Notes: generated by a model not told the origin, from the letters alone. A stretch of DNA of 62,181 nucleotides from Pseudomonadota bacterium (GCA_018240435.1 JAFEFT010000026.1:1-62181), one strand, 5' to 3'; positions 37,370 through 47,654 are shown, counted from the stretch's first letter. Numbers and translations: made by a program.

Positions 37370-37404
37370 ACGGTAAACATGACAACATGTCTTGTCAACA
37401 AGAC
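37370..37404 (-). promoter_or_regulatory. Promoter/operator of the membrane protein-XRE operon
   Basis: GTCTTGT-CA-ACAAGAC (37389-37404) is a perfect 7-bp inverted repeat. On the minus strand it embeds the consensus -35 TTGACA (37398-37393), with TACCGT at -10 after 17 bp (37375-37370). A second overlapping half-repeat, GACAA/TTGTC, begins at 37381. A repressor bound here would occlude RNA polymerase. Confidence 0.65.
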
Positions 37405-37611
37405 TTAACTGGCGCTTTCCTGCGCGTTCTCATGCACCAGGGATGACCGCGGCGGGATGTGCGGTGCCGATCTACGGCACCGATGGATGCATCGCGTCGT
37501 CCGATCCGCGCGGCTGCCGGCCGATCTTTTTCGCGCTTGCGTGCGGCGCCAGTGCGATGGCTGTCGTAGCATGCGCCCTGCTGCATCGTCGTCCTCGCCT
37601 GGAGAATCCGC

Positions 37612-38220
37612 ATGACCGCCCACGAATCCGATCGCGAGCCGCCGCCGGTGAGCCGCGAGCAGGCCGAAGAGGCGGTGCGCACGTTGCTGCGCTGGGCCGG
37701 CGACGATCCGCGCCGGGAAGGTCTGCGCGACACCCCGCGGCGGGTGGTGGACGCCTATGGCGACTGGTTCTCGGGCTATCGCGACGAACCGCGCGAATTC
37801 CTCGCCCGCACCTTCGAGGAAGTCCATGGCTACGACGATTTGATCGTGCTGCGCGACATCGAGTTCGAGTCGCATTGCGAGCACCACATGGCGCCGATCA
37901 TCGGCAAGGCGCATGTCGGCTACCTGCCCGATGGCAAGGTGGTGGGCATCAGCAAGCTGGCGCGGGTGGTGGAGGCCTACGCCCGCCGCTTCCAGGTGCA
38001 GGAGACGATGACCTCGCAGATCGCCACCTGCATCGATGCCATCCTCAAGCCGCGCGGCGTCGGCGTGGTGGTGGTGGGCGCGCACGAATGCATGACCACG
38101 CGTGGCATCCACAAGCGCGGGGTGAGCATGGTGACCTCGACCATGCTCGGCACCTTCCGCGAGGATGCGCGCACGCGCGCCGAATTCCTGCGTTTCATCG
38201 ACGTCGGCCCGGGGCGCTGA
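37612..38220 (+). CDS. folE: GTP cyclohydrolase I
   Basis: Converts GTP to dihydroneopterin triphosphate, the first step of folate and tetrahydropterin synthesis. The 202-residue protein has the zinc-binding and catalytic motifs [37 protein letters not shown] and [18 protein letters not shown]. The tetrahydropterin product is the cofactor family used by PhhA, encoded 5 kb away, although pterin supply serves many enzymes. AGG-rich sequence precedes the ATG at 37612. Confidence 0.97.
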   Translation: MTAHESDREPPPVSREQAEEAVRTLLRWAGDDPRREGLRDTPRRVVDAYGDWFSGYRDEPREFLARTFEEVHGYDDLIVLRDIEFESHCEHHMAPIIGKAHVGYLPDGKVVGISKLARVVEAYARRFQVQETMTSQIATCIDAILKPRGVGVVVVGAHECMTTRGIHKRGVSMVTSTMLGTFREDARTRAEFLRFIDVGPGR

Positions 38221-38298
38221 GCCGATCGCATCGCGGCCGCCGTCGCCGCATGCGTTGACGGTTGCCGAACGCGGCCGGCCGGGATCGGCCGGTGTCGA

Positions 38299-39033
38299 TC
38301 AGGAGGCGTCGTTGAACGCCAGCTTCACCAGTTCGATGTCGGTCAGGGTGCGCAGTTCGGGTTCGCGCTTGCCGGAGAGCACCATCGCCTCGGCGATGCA
38401 CCACGAGCGCTCGCCCTTGGCCAGCCCGCGCCGGCCCTGCAGCACCGCCAGCATGCCCTCGCGGGTCTGCCCGAGGCCGAGCGGATCGTCCATTGGCGCG
38501 GCCGCCGCGGCTGCCGCCGTCGCCGACGATCGCGGGCCGCTGCTGGCGGCGGTGAGCAGCAGCTGGATGCGCCGCTGCGCCCGTTCGAGCTCGCTGCCGG
38601 TGGCATCGTCGGCGGCCAGCGGCATCGCTTCGGCCAGCGCCGCGTGCAAGGTGGCCAGTTCCCTGGCGGCATCGGCTTGCGCCGAAGCGGCGCGTTCGAG
38701 GTCGCGTTCAAGCTCGAGGATCTGCGTCGCCGGGTCGTCCAGCACCTCGGCGTCGAGCATGTCGTGGACCTTGCGCGAAAGCTTGTCGTACAGCTCGGGG
38801 TGGCTGAGCTTGAGGCCACGGGCGGCGATCTGCCACGCGTAGGCCACCTGCTGGGCGGTCAGCGTGTCGGGCTCGGCCAGTTCGTCTTCGTCCTTTTTCT
38901 TGTCCAGCTCGGCGATGCCGGCGTCGATGCGCTTGCGCAGCGGATCGTCCTCGAATTGCCGGAAGTGCCGACGCAGGGCGGCACGGCAATCGAGCAGCAG
39001 GTTTCGCAATTGGCGCCGGTCTTTGTCTTGCAT
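38299..39033 (-). CDS. Coiled-coil protein of unknown function
   Basis: A 244-residue soluble protein from the ATG at 39033. It begins with a charged helical region (QDKDRRQLRNLLLDCRAALRR), includes KRIDAGIAELDKKKDEDEL, and has a coiled-coil core (EDLERAAS-type heptads around ILELERDLERAASAQADAA). The C-terminus is more globular (GERSWCIAEAMVLSGKREPEL). No catalytic motif was recognised. It is followed convergently by folE and preceded by the indolepyruvate oxidoreductase gene. Confidence 0.7.
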   Translation of the reverse strand: MQDKDRRQLRNLLLDCRAALRRHFRQFEDDPLRKRIDAGIAELDKKKDEDELAEPDTLTAQQVAYAWQIAARGLKLSHPELYDKLSRKVHDMLDAEVLDDPATQILELERDLERAASAQADAARELATLHAALAEAMPLAADDATGSELERAQRRIQLLLTAASSGPRSSATAAAAAAAPMDDPLGLGQTREGMLAVLQGRRGLAKGERSWCIAEAMVLSGKREPELRTLTDIELVKLAFNDAS

Positions 39034-39122
39034 GGCCGTTTCCGCGTGCCGTGCGGGCAGGGGCGGTGCTGCCATTCTTGGTCAGTCGCCCCGGTTTCGA
39101 CAAGCCCCGGCGGAAATTGGCT

Positions 39123-42100
39123 TCAAGCCGCCTCGCGCTGCCGCGCCGGTTTGCCCCAGGCGGCCATCGCCGCCTGCCAGCGCGGCAGCACCTCGGCCAG
39201 ATGTTGTTCCTTGACGTGGCCGTAGCCGCGGATGTGCTCGGGCAGGCGGGCGAAGGCCAGGGCCTGGTCGAGATTGCCGGGCGTCAGGCCGGCGAGGATG
39301 GTGCCGATGTCGCGGAAATAATCCTCGATCAGCTTGCGCTCGCTGCGGCGCTCGTCGCTGCGGCCGAACACGTCCAGCGCGCCGCCGCGCAGGAACTTCA
39401 GCTTGGCGAGCAGCCCGAACGCCTTGAGCATCCACGGCCCGTAGGCGGCCTTGATGCCGTGACCATGGGCATCGCGTTTGGCGAACAGCGGCGGGGCGAG
39501 GTGGAAGCGGATTTTGTAATCGCCCTCAAATTGTGCGGCGATGCGGCGCTGGAACTCGCCGTTCGCATATAAACGGGCGACTTCGTATTCGTCCTTGTAG
39601 GCCATCAGCTTGAAGGCGTAGCGGGCCACCGCTTCGGTGAGTGCGGTCGAGCCGGGCGCTTTCGCGGATTCGGCGGCGCGCACTTGATCGACGAGGCTGC
39701 GATAGCGTTTCGCGTACGCGGCGTCCTGGTAGTCGGTGAGGAAGGCTTCGCGGCGGGCGATGGTTTCGTCGAGGTTGCGCGACAGGCGGGTGTCGTCGAA
39801 TGGCAACTCGGTGACGCTGGCGACTCGCGGCGCGGGATCGGCGAGCGGTTGCGTGAGAGTCTTCATGCCAGCCGCGGCGCGCACGGCATCGGCATCGATC
39901 GCGGCCAGCCGGCCCCACGCGAAGGCTTCCTGATTCATCTTCACCGCCGCGCCGTTGAGTTCGATCGCGCGCAACAGCGCCTCCAGCGACACCGGCACCA
40001 GGCCTTGCTGCCAGGCCAGGCCGAGCATGAAGGCGTTGGTGGCGATGGCATCGCCGAACAAGGCGGTGGCCAGTTCGGTGGCCTCGATCAAGGTCGGCAT
40101 GCCGCCATCGAGCGCGGTGCGCACGGCGGCAACGATGCCATCGGCGGGGAAGGCCATGTCCGGGTGCATGGTGAAGCTGCCCGGCATCGCCTCGTAGGTG
40201 TTGAGCAGCACCGTGCTGCGGCCGGCGCGGATCTTCGACAGCGCCCAGTAGTCGTTGACCACCACCTGATCGCAGCCGAGCACCAGGTCGGCCTCGCCGG
40301 CGGCGATGCGCACGGCGTGGATGTCATCGGGCGTTTTCGCGATGCGCACATGCGTGGTCACCGCGCCGCCTTTTTGCGCCAGCCCGGTCTGGTCGAGCAC
40401 GCTCGCGCCCTTGCCTTCCAGATGCCCGGCCATGCCCAGCAGCGCGCCAATGGTGACCACGCCGGTGCCGCCGACGCCGGTGATGAGGATGTTCCACGGC
40501 GTGTCGAGGCTGGACTTGAACACGGGCAACGGCAGGTCGTGCAAGCGCGCGGCGATGGCGTCTTTCGACGATCCGGCGCCCTTGCCCTTGCGCAGCGAGC
40601 CGCCTTCGATGGTGACGAAGCTCGGACAAAAGCCCTTCACGCAGGACATGTCCTTGTTGCAGGCGCTCTGGTCGATTTCGCGCTTGCGGCCGAACTCGGT
40701 TTCTTTCGGCAGCACCGCCACGCAGAAGGACTTTTCGCCGCAATCGCCGCAGCCTTCGCAGACCAGCGAATTGATCACGACGCGCTTTTGCGGATCGGGC
40801 AGCTTGCCGCGCTTGCGCCGGCGGCGCTTCTCGGTGGCGCAGGTCTGGTCGAAGATCAGCACCGACACGCCTTTCACTTCGCGCAGGCGCTTTTGTGCTT
40901 CCTCCAATTCGTCGCGGTCGAGGTACTCGCAGCCGTGCGGAAACAAGTCGCGGCGGTTCTTCCACTTGCGGATGTCGTCGCTCATCACCACGATCGTGTC
41001 CACGCCCTCGCTGCGCACCTGATGGGCGATGTCGGGCACGGTGAGCGTGCCATCGACCGGTTGCCCGCCAGTCATCGCCACCGCGTCGTTGTAGAGGATC
41101 TTGTAGGTGATGTTGACCTTGGCCGCGACCGCCTGCCGGATCGCCAGCGAGCCGGAGTGGAAATAGGTGCCGTCGCCGAGGTTCTGGAACACGTGCTGCG
41201 TTTCGGTGAACGGCGCCTGCCCGCACCAGGTGACGCCTTCGCCGCCCATCTGGGTGAAGGTGTCGGTGTTGCGATCCATCCACGTCACCATGTAATGGCA
41301 GCCGATCCCGGCCAGCGCGCGCGAGCCATCGGGCACCTTCGTCGAGGTGTTGTGCGGACAGCCGGCGCAGTAGTGCGGCACGCGCGGGAAGTTGGCGCGC
41401 GGCAGCGCCAGTTCGGCTTCCTTGGCGGCGATCCAGCGCAGGCGCTGGGCGATCGCCTCGCTGGTGAAAAAGCGCGCCAGCCGCTTGGCGATCACCATCG
41501 CGATGCGCGCCGGCGTGAGTTCGTTGGTCGACGGCAGGATCCAGTCGCCGTCTTCGTCGTACTTGCCGACGATGCTCGGCCGCGTGTCGTGCGGCCAGTT
41601 GTACATGTGTTCCTTGATCTGCGATTCGAGGAATGAACGCTTCTCCTCGACGATCACGATGTCTTCCAGGCCGTGCGCGAAGGCGCGGATGCCGACCGGC
41701 TCCAGCGGCCAGGTCATGCCGATCTTGTAGACGCGGATGCCGATGTCGGCAGCCATGCGCCGGTCGATGCCGAGGTATTCGAGCGCCTGCAACACGTCCA
41801 GATAACTCTTGCCGGTGGTGACGATGCCCAGCCGCGCCCGCGGCGAGTCGATCACGATGCGGTCGATGCCATTGGCTCGCGCGAACGCCTCGGCGGCATG
41901 CACGCCGTACTGGTGCAGGCGCATCTCCTGATTCAACGGCGGATCGGGCCAGCGGATGTTCAGCCCGCCCGGCGGCATTTCGAAATCGGTGGGGATGACG
42001 ATGTCGAGCTGGTGCGGATCGACGATCACCGACGCCGAGGATTCGACCGTTTCCGCAATCGTCTTGAAGCCGACCCAGCGTCCGGTGAAGCGCGACATCG

Positions 42101-42683
42101 CCCAGCCCATCAGGCCCATGTCGAGGATGTCCTGCACCCCGGCCGGGTTGAGGACGGGCATCATCGCGCTGACGAATTCGAGTTCGCTGCCGTGCGGCAG
42201 CGTCGAGCTGCGGCAGGCATGGTCGTCGGCCGCCAGCGCCAGCACGCCGCCAAACTTCGAGGTGCCGGCGGCGTTGCCGTGCTTGAACACGTCGCCGCAG
42301 CGATCCACGCCCGGGCCCTTGCCGTACCACATCGCGAACACGCCATCGTGCTTGGCGCCGGGGAACAGGCCGGTCTGCTGGCTGCCCCAGACCATCGTCG
42401 CGCCCAGGTCTTCATTCAAGCCCGGAGTGAACTCGATGCCCGCGCCTCGCAGATGTTTTTTCGCCTTCCACAATTCGAGATCGAAGCCGCCCAGCGGCGA
42501 GCCGCGATAGCCGGAGATGAAGCCGGCGGTGTTCAGCCCGGCAGCGGCATCGCGCATGTGCTGCATGATCGGCAGCCGCACCAGCGCCTGCACCCCGGAC
42601 AGGAAGATGCGGCCGCGTTCACGGGTGTATTTGGTTTCGAGCGTGGTTTCGCGGTCGATCGCGGGCGCGGGCAGCGCGGGCAT
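39123..42683 (-). CDS. Fused indolepyruvate ferredoxin oxidoreductase
   Basis: A TPP- and iron-sulfur-dependent 2-oxoacid oxidoreductase that decarboxylates aryl pyruvates to acyl-CoA. In many proteobacteria the alpha and beta chains are fused as here, 1186 residues. The N-terminal catalytic pyrimidine/PP domains (GFISGYRGSPLGGFD, CAGCPHNTSTKVPDG, GGEGVTWCGQ) are followed by a cysteine-rich segment (CEGCGDCGEKSFC, CNKDMSCVKGFCP) and a gamma-type domain (ITGVGGTGVVTIGALLG). The ATG at 42683 has AGGGGA about 7 nt upstream. It may take part in phenylalanine/tyrosine turnover together with PhhA. Confidence 0.94.
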   Translation of the reverse strand: MPALPAPAIDRETTLETKYTRERGRIFLSGVQALVRLPIMQHMRDAAAGLNTAGFISGYRGSPLGGFDLELWKAKKHLRGAGIEFTPGLNEDLGATMVWGSQQTGLFPGAKHDGVFAMWYGKGPGVDRCGDVFKHGNAAGTSKFGGVLALAADDHACRSSTLPHGSELEFVSAMMPVLNPAGVQDILDMGLMGWAMSRFTGRWVGFKTIAETVESSASVIVDPHQLDIVIPTDFEMPPGGLNIRWPDPPLNQEMRLHQYGVHAAEAFARANGIDRIVIDSPRARLGIVTTGKSYLDVLQALEYLGIDRRMAADIGIRVYKIGMTWPLEPVGIRAFAHGLEDIVIVEEKRSFLESQIKEHMYNWPHDTRPSIVGKYDEDGDWILPSTNELTPARIAMVIAKRLARFFTSEAIAQRLRWIAAKEAELALPRANFPRVPHYCAGCPHNTSTKVPDGSRALAGIGCHYMVTWMDRNTDTFTQMGGEGVTWCGQAPFTETQHVFQNLGDGTYFHSGSLAIRQAVAAKVNITYKILYNDAVAMTGGQPVDGTLTVPDIAHQVRSEGVDTIVVMSDDIRKWKNRRDLFPHGCEYLDRDELEEAQKRLREVKGVSVLIFDQTCATEKRRRRKRGKLPDPQKRVVINSLVCEGCGDCGEKSFCVAVLPKETEFGRKREIDQSACNKDMSCVKGFCPSFVTIEGGSLRKGKGAGSSKDAIAARLHDLPLPVFKSSLDTPWNILITGVGGTGVVTIGALLGMAGHLEGKGASVLDQTGLAQKGGAVTTHVRIAKTPDDIHAVRIAAGEADLVLGCDQVVVNDYWALSKIRAGRSTVLLNTYEAMPGSFTMHPDMAFPADGIVAAVRTALDGGMPTLIEATELATALFGDAIATNAFMLGLAWQQGLVPVSLEALLRAIELNGAAVKMNQEAFAWGRLAAIDADAVRAAAGMKTLTQPLADPAPRVASVTELPFDDTRLSRNLDETIARREAFLTDYQDAAYAKRYRSLVDQVRAAESAKAPGSTALTEAVARYAFKLMAYKDEYEVARLYANGEFQRRIAAQFEGDYKIRFHLAPPLFAKRDAHGHGIKAAYGPWMLKAFGLLAKLKFLRGGALDVFGRSDERRSERKLIEDYFRDIGTILAGLTPGNLDQALAFARLPEHIRGYGHVKEQHLAEVLPRWQAAMAAWGKPARQREAA

Positions 42684-42789
42684 GGCATTCCCCTGGCTAT
42701 CGTCGTCACCGCGCAGCGGTGGATGCGGCATCGTAGCGAAACCGGCGCCGGTCGGGCAGCTTGCGCGCGCGCGCCGGGCGTGCCTGTCG

Positions 42790-43446
42790 TCAGCGTGCGC
42801 GCAGGCGGAACGAGCAATTGAACGCCACCGTGATGCGCTCGCCCTGCCCGTAAAATGGCATCACATGGTGCAACACCCAGGACGGGAACAACACCAGTTG
42901 CCCCGGCACCAGATCGAAGCCGTAGTTGCTGAACTGGTATGGGTTGCGTTGCTGGGCATTGCCGGCGTCGAGATACATCGAGCAGGTGCTGTAGGGGTTG
43001 ATGAAACTCAGCCGCCCGCTGTCGGTCTGCGCCGGATCGTGCCTGCCGGGGCTGACGCAGTACACCCCCGACCACGCCGCCATCGGATGATTGTGGACGC
43101 CGAAGTGGCCGCCGCTGCGGGTGATGTGGAACCAGGCATCGGTGGCGATGTCGATCCGCTGCAGGCTGGCCTCGTCGTAGCCGTTGATCTCGCCGACCAG
43201 ACGCAACAGCTCGCCGAGGCAAAAACGGCGCAGCTCGTTGATGCACGGCTCGGGCCAGGTGAACAAGTCGAAATGGCTCTCGAACAATTGCGCGTTGCGG
43301 ATCGTGTAGGGGTTGGGGTTGGCCCAGCGCGCGCCTTCGGCTTCGCGGGCGATGAACAATTCCCGCAAGGCGGTGTTGAGCGGCTCCGGTCGGGGATGAC
43401 GGCCGAACCCGAAGGGAACGGCGAACAAGGTGCTGATCTGCGGCAT
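42790..43446 (-). CDS. Putative 2OG-Fe(II) oxygenase (TIGR02466-like)
   Basis: A 218-residue protein with a cupin-like double-stranded beta helix. A likely metal triad is formed by GVHNHPMAAWSGVYCVS (His) and the late LHHVMPFYGQGERITVAFNC (His, then Arg for 2-oxoglutarate). It resembles the uncharacterised TIGR02466 family. A second, different 2OG-type oxygenase is encoded on the far side of the signalling pair at 47743. The substrate is unknown. Confidence 0.8.
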   Translation of the reverse strand: MPQISTLFAVPFGFGRHPRPEPLNTALRELFIAREAEGARWANPNPYTIRNAQLFESHFDLFTWPEPCINELRRFCLGELLRLVGEINGYDEASLQRIDIATDAWFHITRSGGHFGVHNHPMAAWSGVYCVSPGRHDPAQTDSGRLSFINPYSTCSMYLDAGNAQQRNPYQFSNYGFDLVPGQLVLFPSWVLHHVMPFYGQGERITVAFNCSFRLRAR

Positions 43447-43576
43447 GGTTCACGGGCGACATGCGAGGCGATCGCCGCAGCATACGCCAGCGCGCAGCGC
43501 CGGACGCGCGATCGGTGATGCTTGTCGCCCCTGCGCGCGCGGGCGTACAGTCGGCAGCACTCGAAGGGGAATCGAG

Positions 43577-44776
43577 ATGGCCTATCCGAACCTGACGGTG
43601 ATGTTGGTCGAGGATCATGGCTTTCAGCGCCGCCTGGGCCTGCGCCTGCTCGCCGAAGCGGGCGTCGGGACCGTGCTCGAAGCCGCCGAAGGTTTCGAGG
43701 CGCTCGATCTGCTGCGCAAACGGCAGGCTCCGCCCGACGTGGTGCTGGTCGATCTGGACATGCCCGGCATGGACGGCGTCGAGTTCATCGGCCTGATCGC
43801 GCAGCACCAGCTGGCGCCGGCGATCGCGGTGGTCAGCGCGATGGATGCAGCCTTGCTGCACAGCGTGCAGGTGATGGCGCAGGCGGCCGGGCTGCGCGTG
43901 CTGGGAAGCGTCGAAAAACCGCTGTCGGTGGAAAAGCTCGAGCGCGTGCTGGCCTTGCTGGCCAGCGGCCAGGGATCGGTCGTCGCCGACGCGCAGGCGG
44001 TCGACGTCACCGTCGAGCAGATTCGCGCGGCGTTGACGGCCGGCGAGATCGTGCCGTGGTTCCAGCCGCAGGCCGAGTTCGGCAATGGCAAGGTGGTCAG
44101 CGTCGAGGCGCTGGCGCGCTGGATCCAGCCCGGTGGCGCCTGCCTGTACCCGACCAATTTCATGCCGCTGATCGAGGCGCACGGCATGATCGACGCGCTC
44201 ACCGAGCGGATGCTGGTGGATAGCTGCGCGTGGTGGAAGCGCTGGAACGAGCAGGGCATGCGCATCAAGGTCGCCGTCAATGTCTCGGCGCACAACCTGA
44301 TCGGGCCGGAAGTTGCCGACCGTTATGAGCAGGTGGTGCGCAGCCACGGCATGCGCCCCGACGACATGGTGCTGGAGATCACCGAGGGCGCGGTGATGAG
44401 TGACACCGCGCGCGGGCTGGCGATGCTGGCGCGGCTGCGGCTGAAGGGGTTCGGGCTGTCGGTGGACGATTTCGGCACCGGCTATTCCTCGCTTGCCCAG
44501 CTCTCGCACATTCCGTTCACCGAGTTGAAGATCGATCGCGGCTTCGTCCACCGGGCGCACGAGCAGCCGCGCAAGCGGGCGATGATCGAGGCCAGCCTCG
44601 ACCTGGCGCGCAAGCTCGACCTGCGCGTCGTCGGCGAAGGCATCGAGACGCCGGAGGAATGGCAGCTGCTGGCGCAACTGGGCTGCGATTTCGCGCAGGG
44701 CTACCTGATCTCGCCAGCGGTGCCCGGCGAGCGCCTGCGCGAGGTGATCGGCAACTGGCGCGGGGCCAAGCATTGA
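43577..44776 (+). CDS. EAL-domain response regulator (c-di-GMP phosphodiesterase)
   Basis: A 399-residue two-domain protein. The receiver domain (residues about 1-125) has MLVEDHGFQ and the phosphoacceptor Asp61 in LVDLDMPGMDG, while the usual conserved Lys region is PLSVEK. The EAL domain (about 145-395) retains SVEALARW, NVSAHNL, LEITEGAVM, DDFGTGYSS, ELKIDRGFV and VGEGIET, so it should hydrolyse c-di-GMP. It ends 1 nt before the hybrid histidine kinase start. The kinase is the obvious candidate phosphodonor. Confidence 0.94.
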   Translation: MAYPNLTVMLVEDHGFQRRLGLRLLAEAGVGTVLEAAEGFEALDLLRKRQAPPDVVLVDLDMPGMDGVEFIGLIAQHQLAPAIAVVSAMDAALLHSVQVMAQAAGLRVLGSVEKPLSVEKLERVLALLASGQGSVVADAQAVDVTVEQIRAALTAGEIVPWFQPQAEFGNGKVVSVEALARWIQPGGACLYPTNFMPLIEAHGMIDALTERMLVDSCAWWKRWNEQGMRIKVAVNVSAHNLIGPEVADRYEQVVRSHGMRPDDMVLEITEGAVMSDTARGLAMLARLRLKGFGLSVDDFGTGYSSLAQLSHIPFTELKIDRGFVHRAHEQPRKRAMIEASLDLARKLDLRVVGEGIETPEEWQLLAQLGCDFAQGYLISPAVPGERLREVIGNWRGAKH

Positions 44777-44777
44777 C

Positions 44778-47654
44778 GTGGGCGGCTGGCGCGGCCGCTC
44801 GGCGATCCGCCTGCAACTGCTGGGCCTGTTCGGCCTGCTGATGCTGGCCGGCGCCAGCGTGCTGGCGCTGGATGAAGTCGAGCGCCGCGCACATGCGCGT
44901 GCGCTCGACGAACTGGGCAACCAGACCTTGGTCAGCCTGCGCCTGATCCAGGCGATTTCCGATGGCTACGGGCTGGACGACATCGGCACCGTGTTTCGCG
45001 TGCGCAACTACCTGATGAGCTGGGACGACGGCGCGCAGGCGGCCGAGCAGGCGCGCAAGTCCATCGACCAGCACTGGGATGCGTTGGTGAAACTGCCGCG
45101 CACGCCCGACGAGGCCGCGCTGCTGGCCGATACCGGTGCCGCCCGGGTGCGTGCCGATGCCGCCGCGGCGCGCCTGCGCGAGATCCTGCGCGGCCGCGAC
45201 ATCAAGGCGCTGGGCCATTTCGCCGATACCGAGCTGTTCCCGGCGATGGACCCGGTGACCAGCCGATTGCAGAAGCTGAGCACGCTGGTGCTGACCCACG
45301 CCCAGCAGCGCGTCGCCGACGAGAATGCGCGCGACCTGCGCGTCGGCGAGATCCGCATCGGCGTGACCATCCTCGCGCTGCTGCTGGCGGCCTGGTTCGG
45401 CAGCGGCGTGCTGCGCAACATCTATCGCGGCGTCGAAGCGCTGATCGCCGCCACCGCGCAGATGCGCCGCCACGACTACACATCCGAACCCAAATACCGT
45501 CCGGACGGCGAGCTGGGCGAGGTGCTCGACGGCTTCCTCGCCCTGCGTGCCGAAGTGCGCGACGCCGAGATCGACCACGCCGAGCTGACCTTGCGCAACG
45601 AACAGGTGCGCGCCATCCTGGCGCGCAGCGAGGAGTTCCAGCGTTCGCTGTTCACCGCCGCGCAGGTGGCGGTGATGTCGCTGGATCTGGAAGGCCGCTT
45701 TACCAGCTTCAATCCGCATGCGCAGACGCTCAGCGGATACGGTGCCGGCGAGATGATCGGCCAGCAGCGCATCGACCAGTTGCTGCTGACCGATCAAGCC
45801 GAGGAAGTCGTGCAGCGGCTGGCCGCCGAGCGCGGCCGGCAACTGCCGGCCGATGCGCGCATGTTGCCGCTGCTGCTCGAGCTGGGCGTGCACATGCAGG
45901 AAGGCACCCTGGTGCGCAAGGATGGGCAGCAGGTGCCGGTGCTGCTGGCGATCTCGGCGATCCACGGCGAGGCCGATGCCGTCACCGGCCACCTCATCAT
46001 CGCCACCGACCTGACCCGCATCAAGCAACTCGAAGCGGCGCTGCGCGCGCGCGAGATCGACGCCCGCGAGGCCAGCCGCGCCAAGGGCGACTTCCTGGCG
46101 GCGATGAGCCACGAGATCCGCACGCCGATGATCGGTGTCACCGGCATGCTGGAGGTGCTCGCGCACGGACAACTCGATCCGGAACAGCGGCGCACGGTGG
46201 CGGTGATCCAGCAGTCGGCGGCATCGTTGCTGCGGATCATCGGCGACATCCTCGATTTTTCGAAGATCGAGGCCGGGCGCATGGACCTGGCGCCGATCAC
46301 CATCAGCCTGCCGCAACTGGTGCGCTCGACGATTGCCAATTTCGCCGGTTCGGCCTCCAGCAAGGGGCTGGTGCTCGAATCGCGGATCGACCCCAACCTT
46401 GCCCCGGCGCACGTCGCCGACCCGCTGCGCCTGCGCCAGATCCTGTCCAACTTCCTGTCCAATGCCATCAAGTTCACCGAGCAGGGATTCGTGCTGGTCG
46501 CGCTCGAACGCCTCGGCGGCGCCGAGGGCGGCGAGCGCCTCTGCCTGCGCGTCACCGACACCGGCATCGGCGTCAGCGCCGAGCAGCAACAGCGGCTGTT
46601 CCAGGCCTTCAGCCAGGCCGAGGGCAGCACCACCCGCCGGTTCGGCGGCACCGGCCTGGGGCTGGTGATCTGCCGCCGGCTGGCCGAGCTGATGGGCGGG
46701 CAGGTGACGATGGAAAGCACGGTCGGCGCCGGCACCACCATGCGCCTGCTGCTGACCCTGCCCGAAGGCGCGGTCGCCGATCTGGAAGCGACTGCCGAGG
46801 AGGCGGCGCCGGCAGCGAGTTTCCAGCCACGACCGCTGCCGACGGTGCAGCAGGCGCTGGCCGAGCGCAGCCTGATCCTGCTGGTCGACGACCATCCGAC
46901 CAACCGTCTGGTGGTGGCGCGCCAGCTGGCGCTGGCCGGCTACGCCTGCGAGACCGCCGAGGACGGCGTCGACGGCCTGGCGCAATGGCGCACCGGAAGG
47001 TATGCATTGGTGCTGTCGGACATCCACATGCCACGCATGGACGGCTACCAGTTCGCCGCCGCGATCCGCGCCGAGGAAGCCGAACGCGGCCTCCCGCGCA
47101 TGCCGGTGATCGCGCTGACCGCGGCGGCGCTCAAGGGTGACGCCGAGCGCTGCCTCGCCGCCGGCATGGATGCCTATCTCAGCAAGCCGGTAACCATCCC
47201 GCAGCTGGTGGAATGCCTGGCGCACTGGCTGCCGCACGTCGCCGCCACCGCGAGCACCGTCAGCGGTGCCGCCGCCGCGACCGCACCCGCGTCGCCGCCG
47301 TTGCCGCAACTCGCCGGCGCGCCGACGCCGCTGGATCGCAAGGTGCTCGACACCCTCACCGGCGGCGATCGCGAGCAGAACCGGATGCTGCTGGACGATT
47401 ACCTCGCCGCCACCGGCAATGACCTGCGCGCGCTGCAGCGGGCGCGGGAAGCCGGCGATGCCCATCAGCTCGCGCACGAGGCGCACAAGATCAAGGGCGC
47501 GGCGATGCTTGTCGGCGCGCTGGAACTGGCGGACGCGGCACGGGCACTGGAAGCGGCCGCCAAGGCCGCCGATTGGCCGCGGGTGCTGCCGCTGGCCGCC
47601 GATGTCGACACCGCCGCCGAACGTCTGCGTCTGCACATTGCGCAGATGACCTGA
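44778..47654 (+). CDS. Hybrid sensor histidine kinase with receiver and Hpt domains
   Basis: A 958-residue BvgS/EvgS-like phosphorelay protein starting at a GTG 1 nt after the EAL regulator. A membrane helix near residues 14-32, a periplasmic helical domain, and a second helix near 195-212 precede HAMP and PAS domains. The HisKA domain has His445 in MSHEIRTPMIG, and the ATPase has ISDILDF-type and GTGLGLVICRRL motifs. The receiver contains Asp748 (LSDIHMPRMDG) and the C-terminal Hpt has His903 (HEAHKIKGAAM). All relay residues are present. Output is probably the EAL protein, so the relay would lower c-di-GMP. Confidence 0.95.
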   Translation: MGGWRGRSAIRLQLLGLFGLLMLAGASVLALDEVERRAHARALDELGNQTLVSLRLIQAISDGYGLDDIGTVFRVRNYLMSWDDGAQAAEQARKSIDQHWDALVKLPRTPDEAALLADTGAARVRADAAAARLREILRGRDIKALGHFADTELFPAMDPVTSRLQKLSTLVLTHAQQRVADENARDLRVGEIRIGVTILALLLAAWFGSGVLRNIYRGVEALIAATAQMRRHDYTSEPKYRPDGELGEVLDGFLALRAEVRDAEIDHAELTLRNEQVRAILARSEEFQRSLFTAAQVAVMSLDLEGRFTSFNPHAQTLSGYGAGEMIGQQRIDQLLLTDQAEEVVQRLAAERGRQLPADARMLPLLLELGVHMQEGTLVRKDGQQVPVLLAISAIHGEADAVTGHLIIATDLTRIKQLEAALRAREIDAREASRAKGDFLAAMSHEIRTPMIGVTGMLEVLAHGQLDPEQRRTVAVIQQSAASLLRIIGDILDFSKIEAGRMDLAPITISLPQLVRSTIANFAGSASSKGLVLESRIDPNLAPAHVADPLRLRQILSNFLSNAIKFTEQGFVLVALERLGGAEGGERLCLRVTDTGIGVSAEQQQRLFQAFSQAEGSTTRRFGGTGLGLVICRRLAELMGGQVTMESTVGAGTTMRLLLTLPEGAVADLEATAEEAAPAASFQPRPLPTVQQALAERSLILLVDDHPTNRLVVARQLALAGYACETAEDGVDGLAQWRTGRYALVLSDIHMPRMDGYQFAAAIRAEEAERGLPRMPVIALTAAALKGDAERCLAAGMDAYLSKPVTIPQLVECLAHWLPHVAATASTVSGAAAATAPASPPLPQLAGAPTPLDRKVLDTLTGGDREQNRMLLDDYLAATGNDLRALQRAREAGDAHQLAHEAHKIKGAAMLVGALELADAARALEAAAKAADWPRVLPLAADVDTAAERLRLHIAQMT

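Noticed and set aside
39684-41636. 650-codon plus frame opposite the indolepyruvate oxidoreductase
   Set aside because: Shadow of a well-defined gene, with no recognisable motif.
44517-47636. 1039-codon minus frame opposite the hybrid kinase
   Set aside because: The plus strand encodes a protein with all phosphorelay motifs, and the antisense frame shows none.
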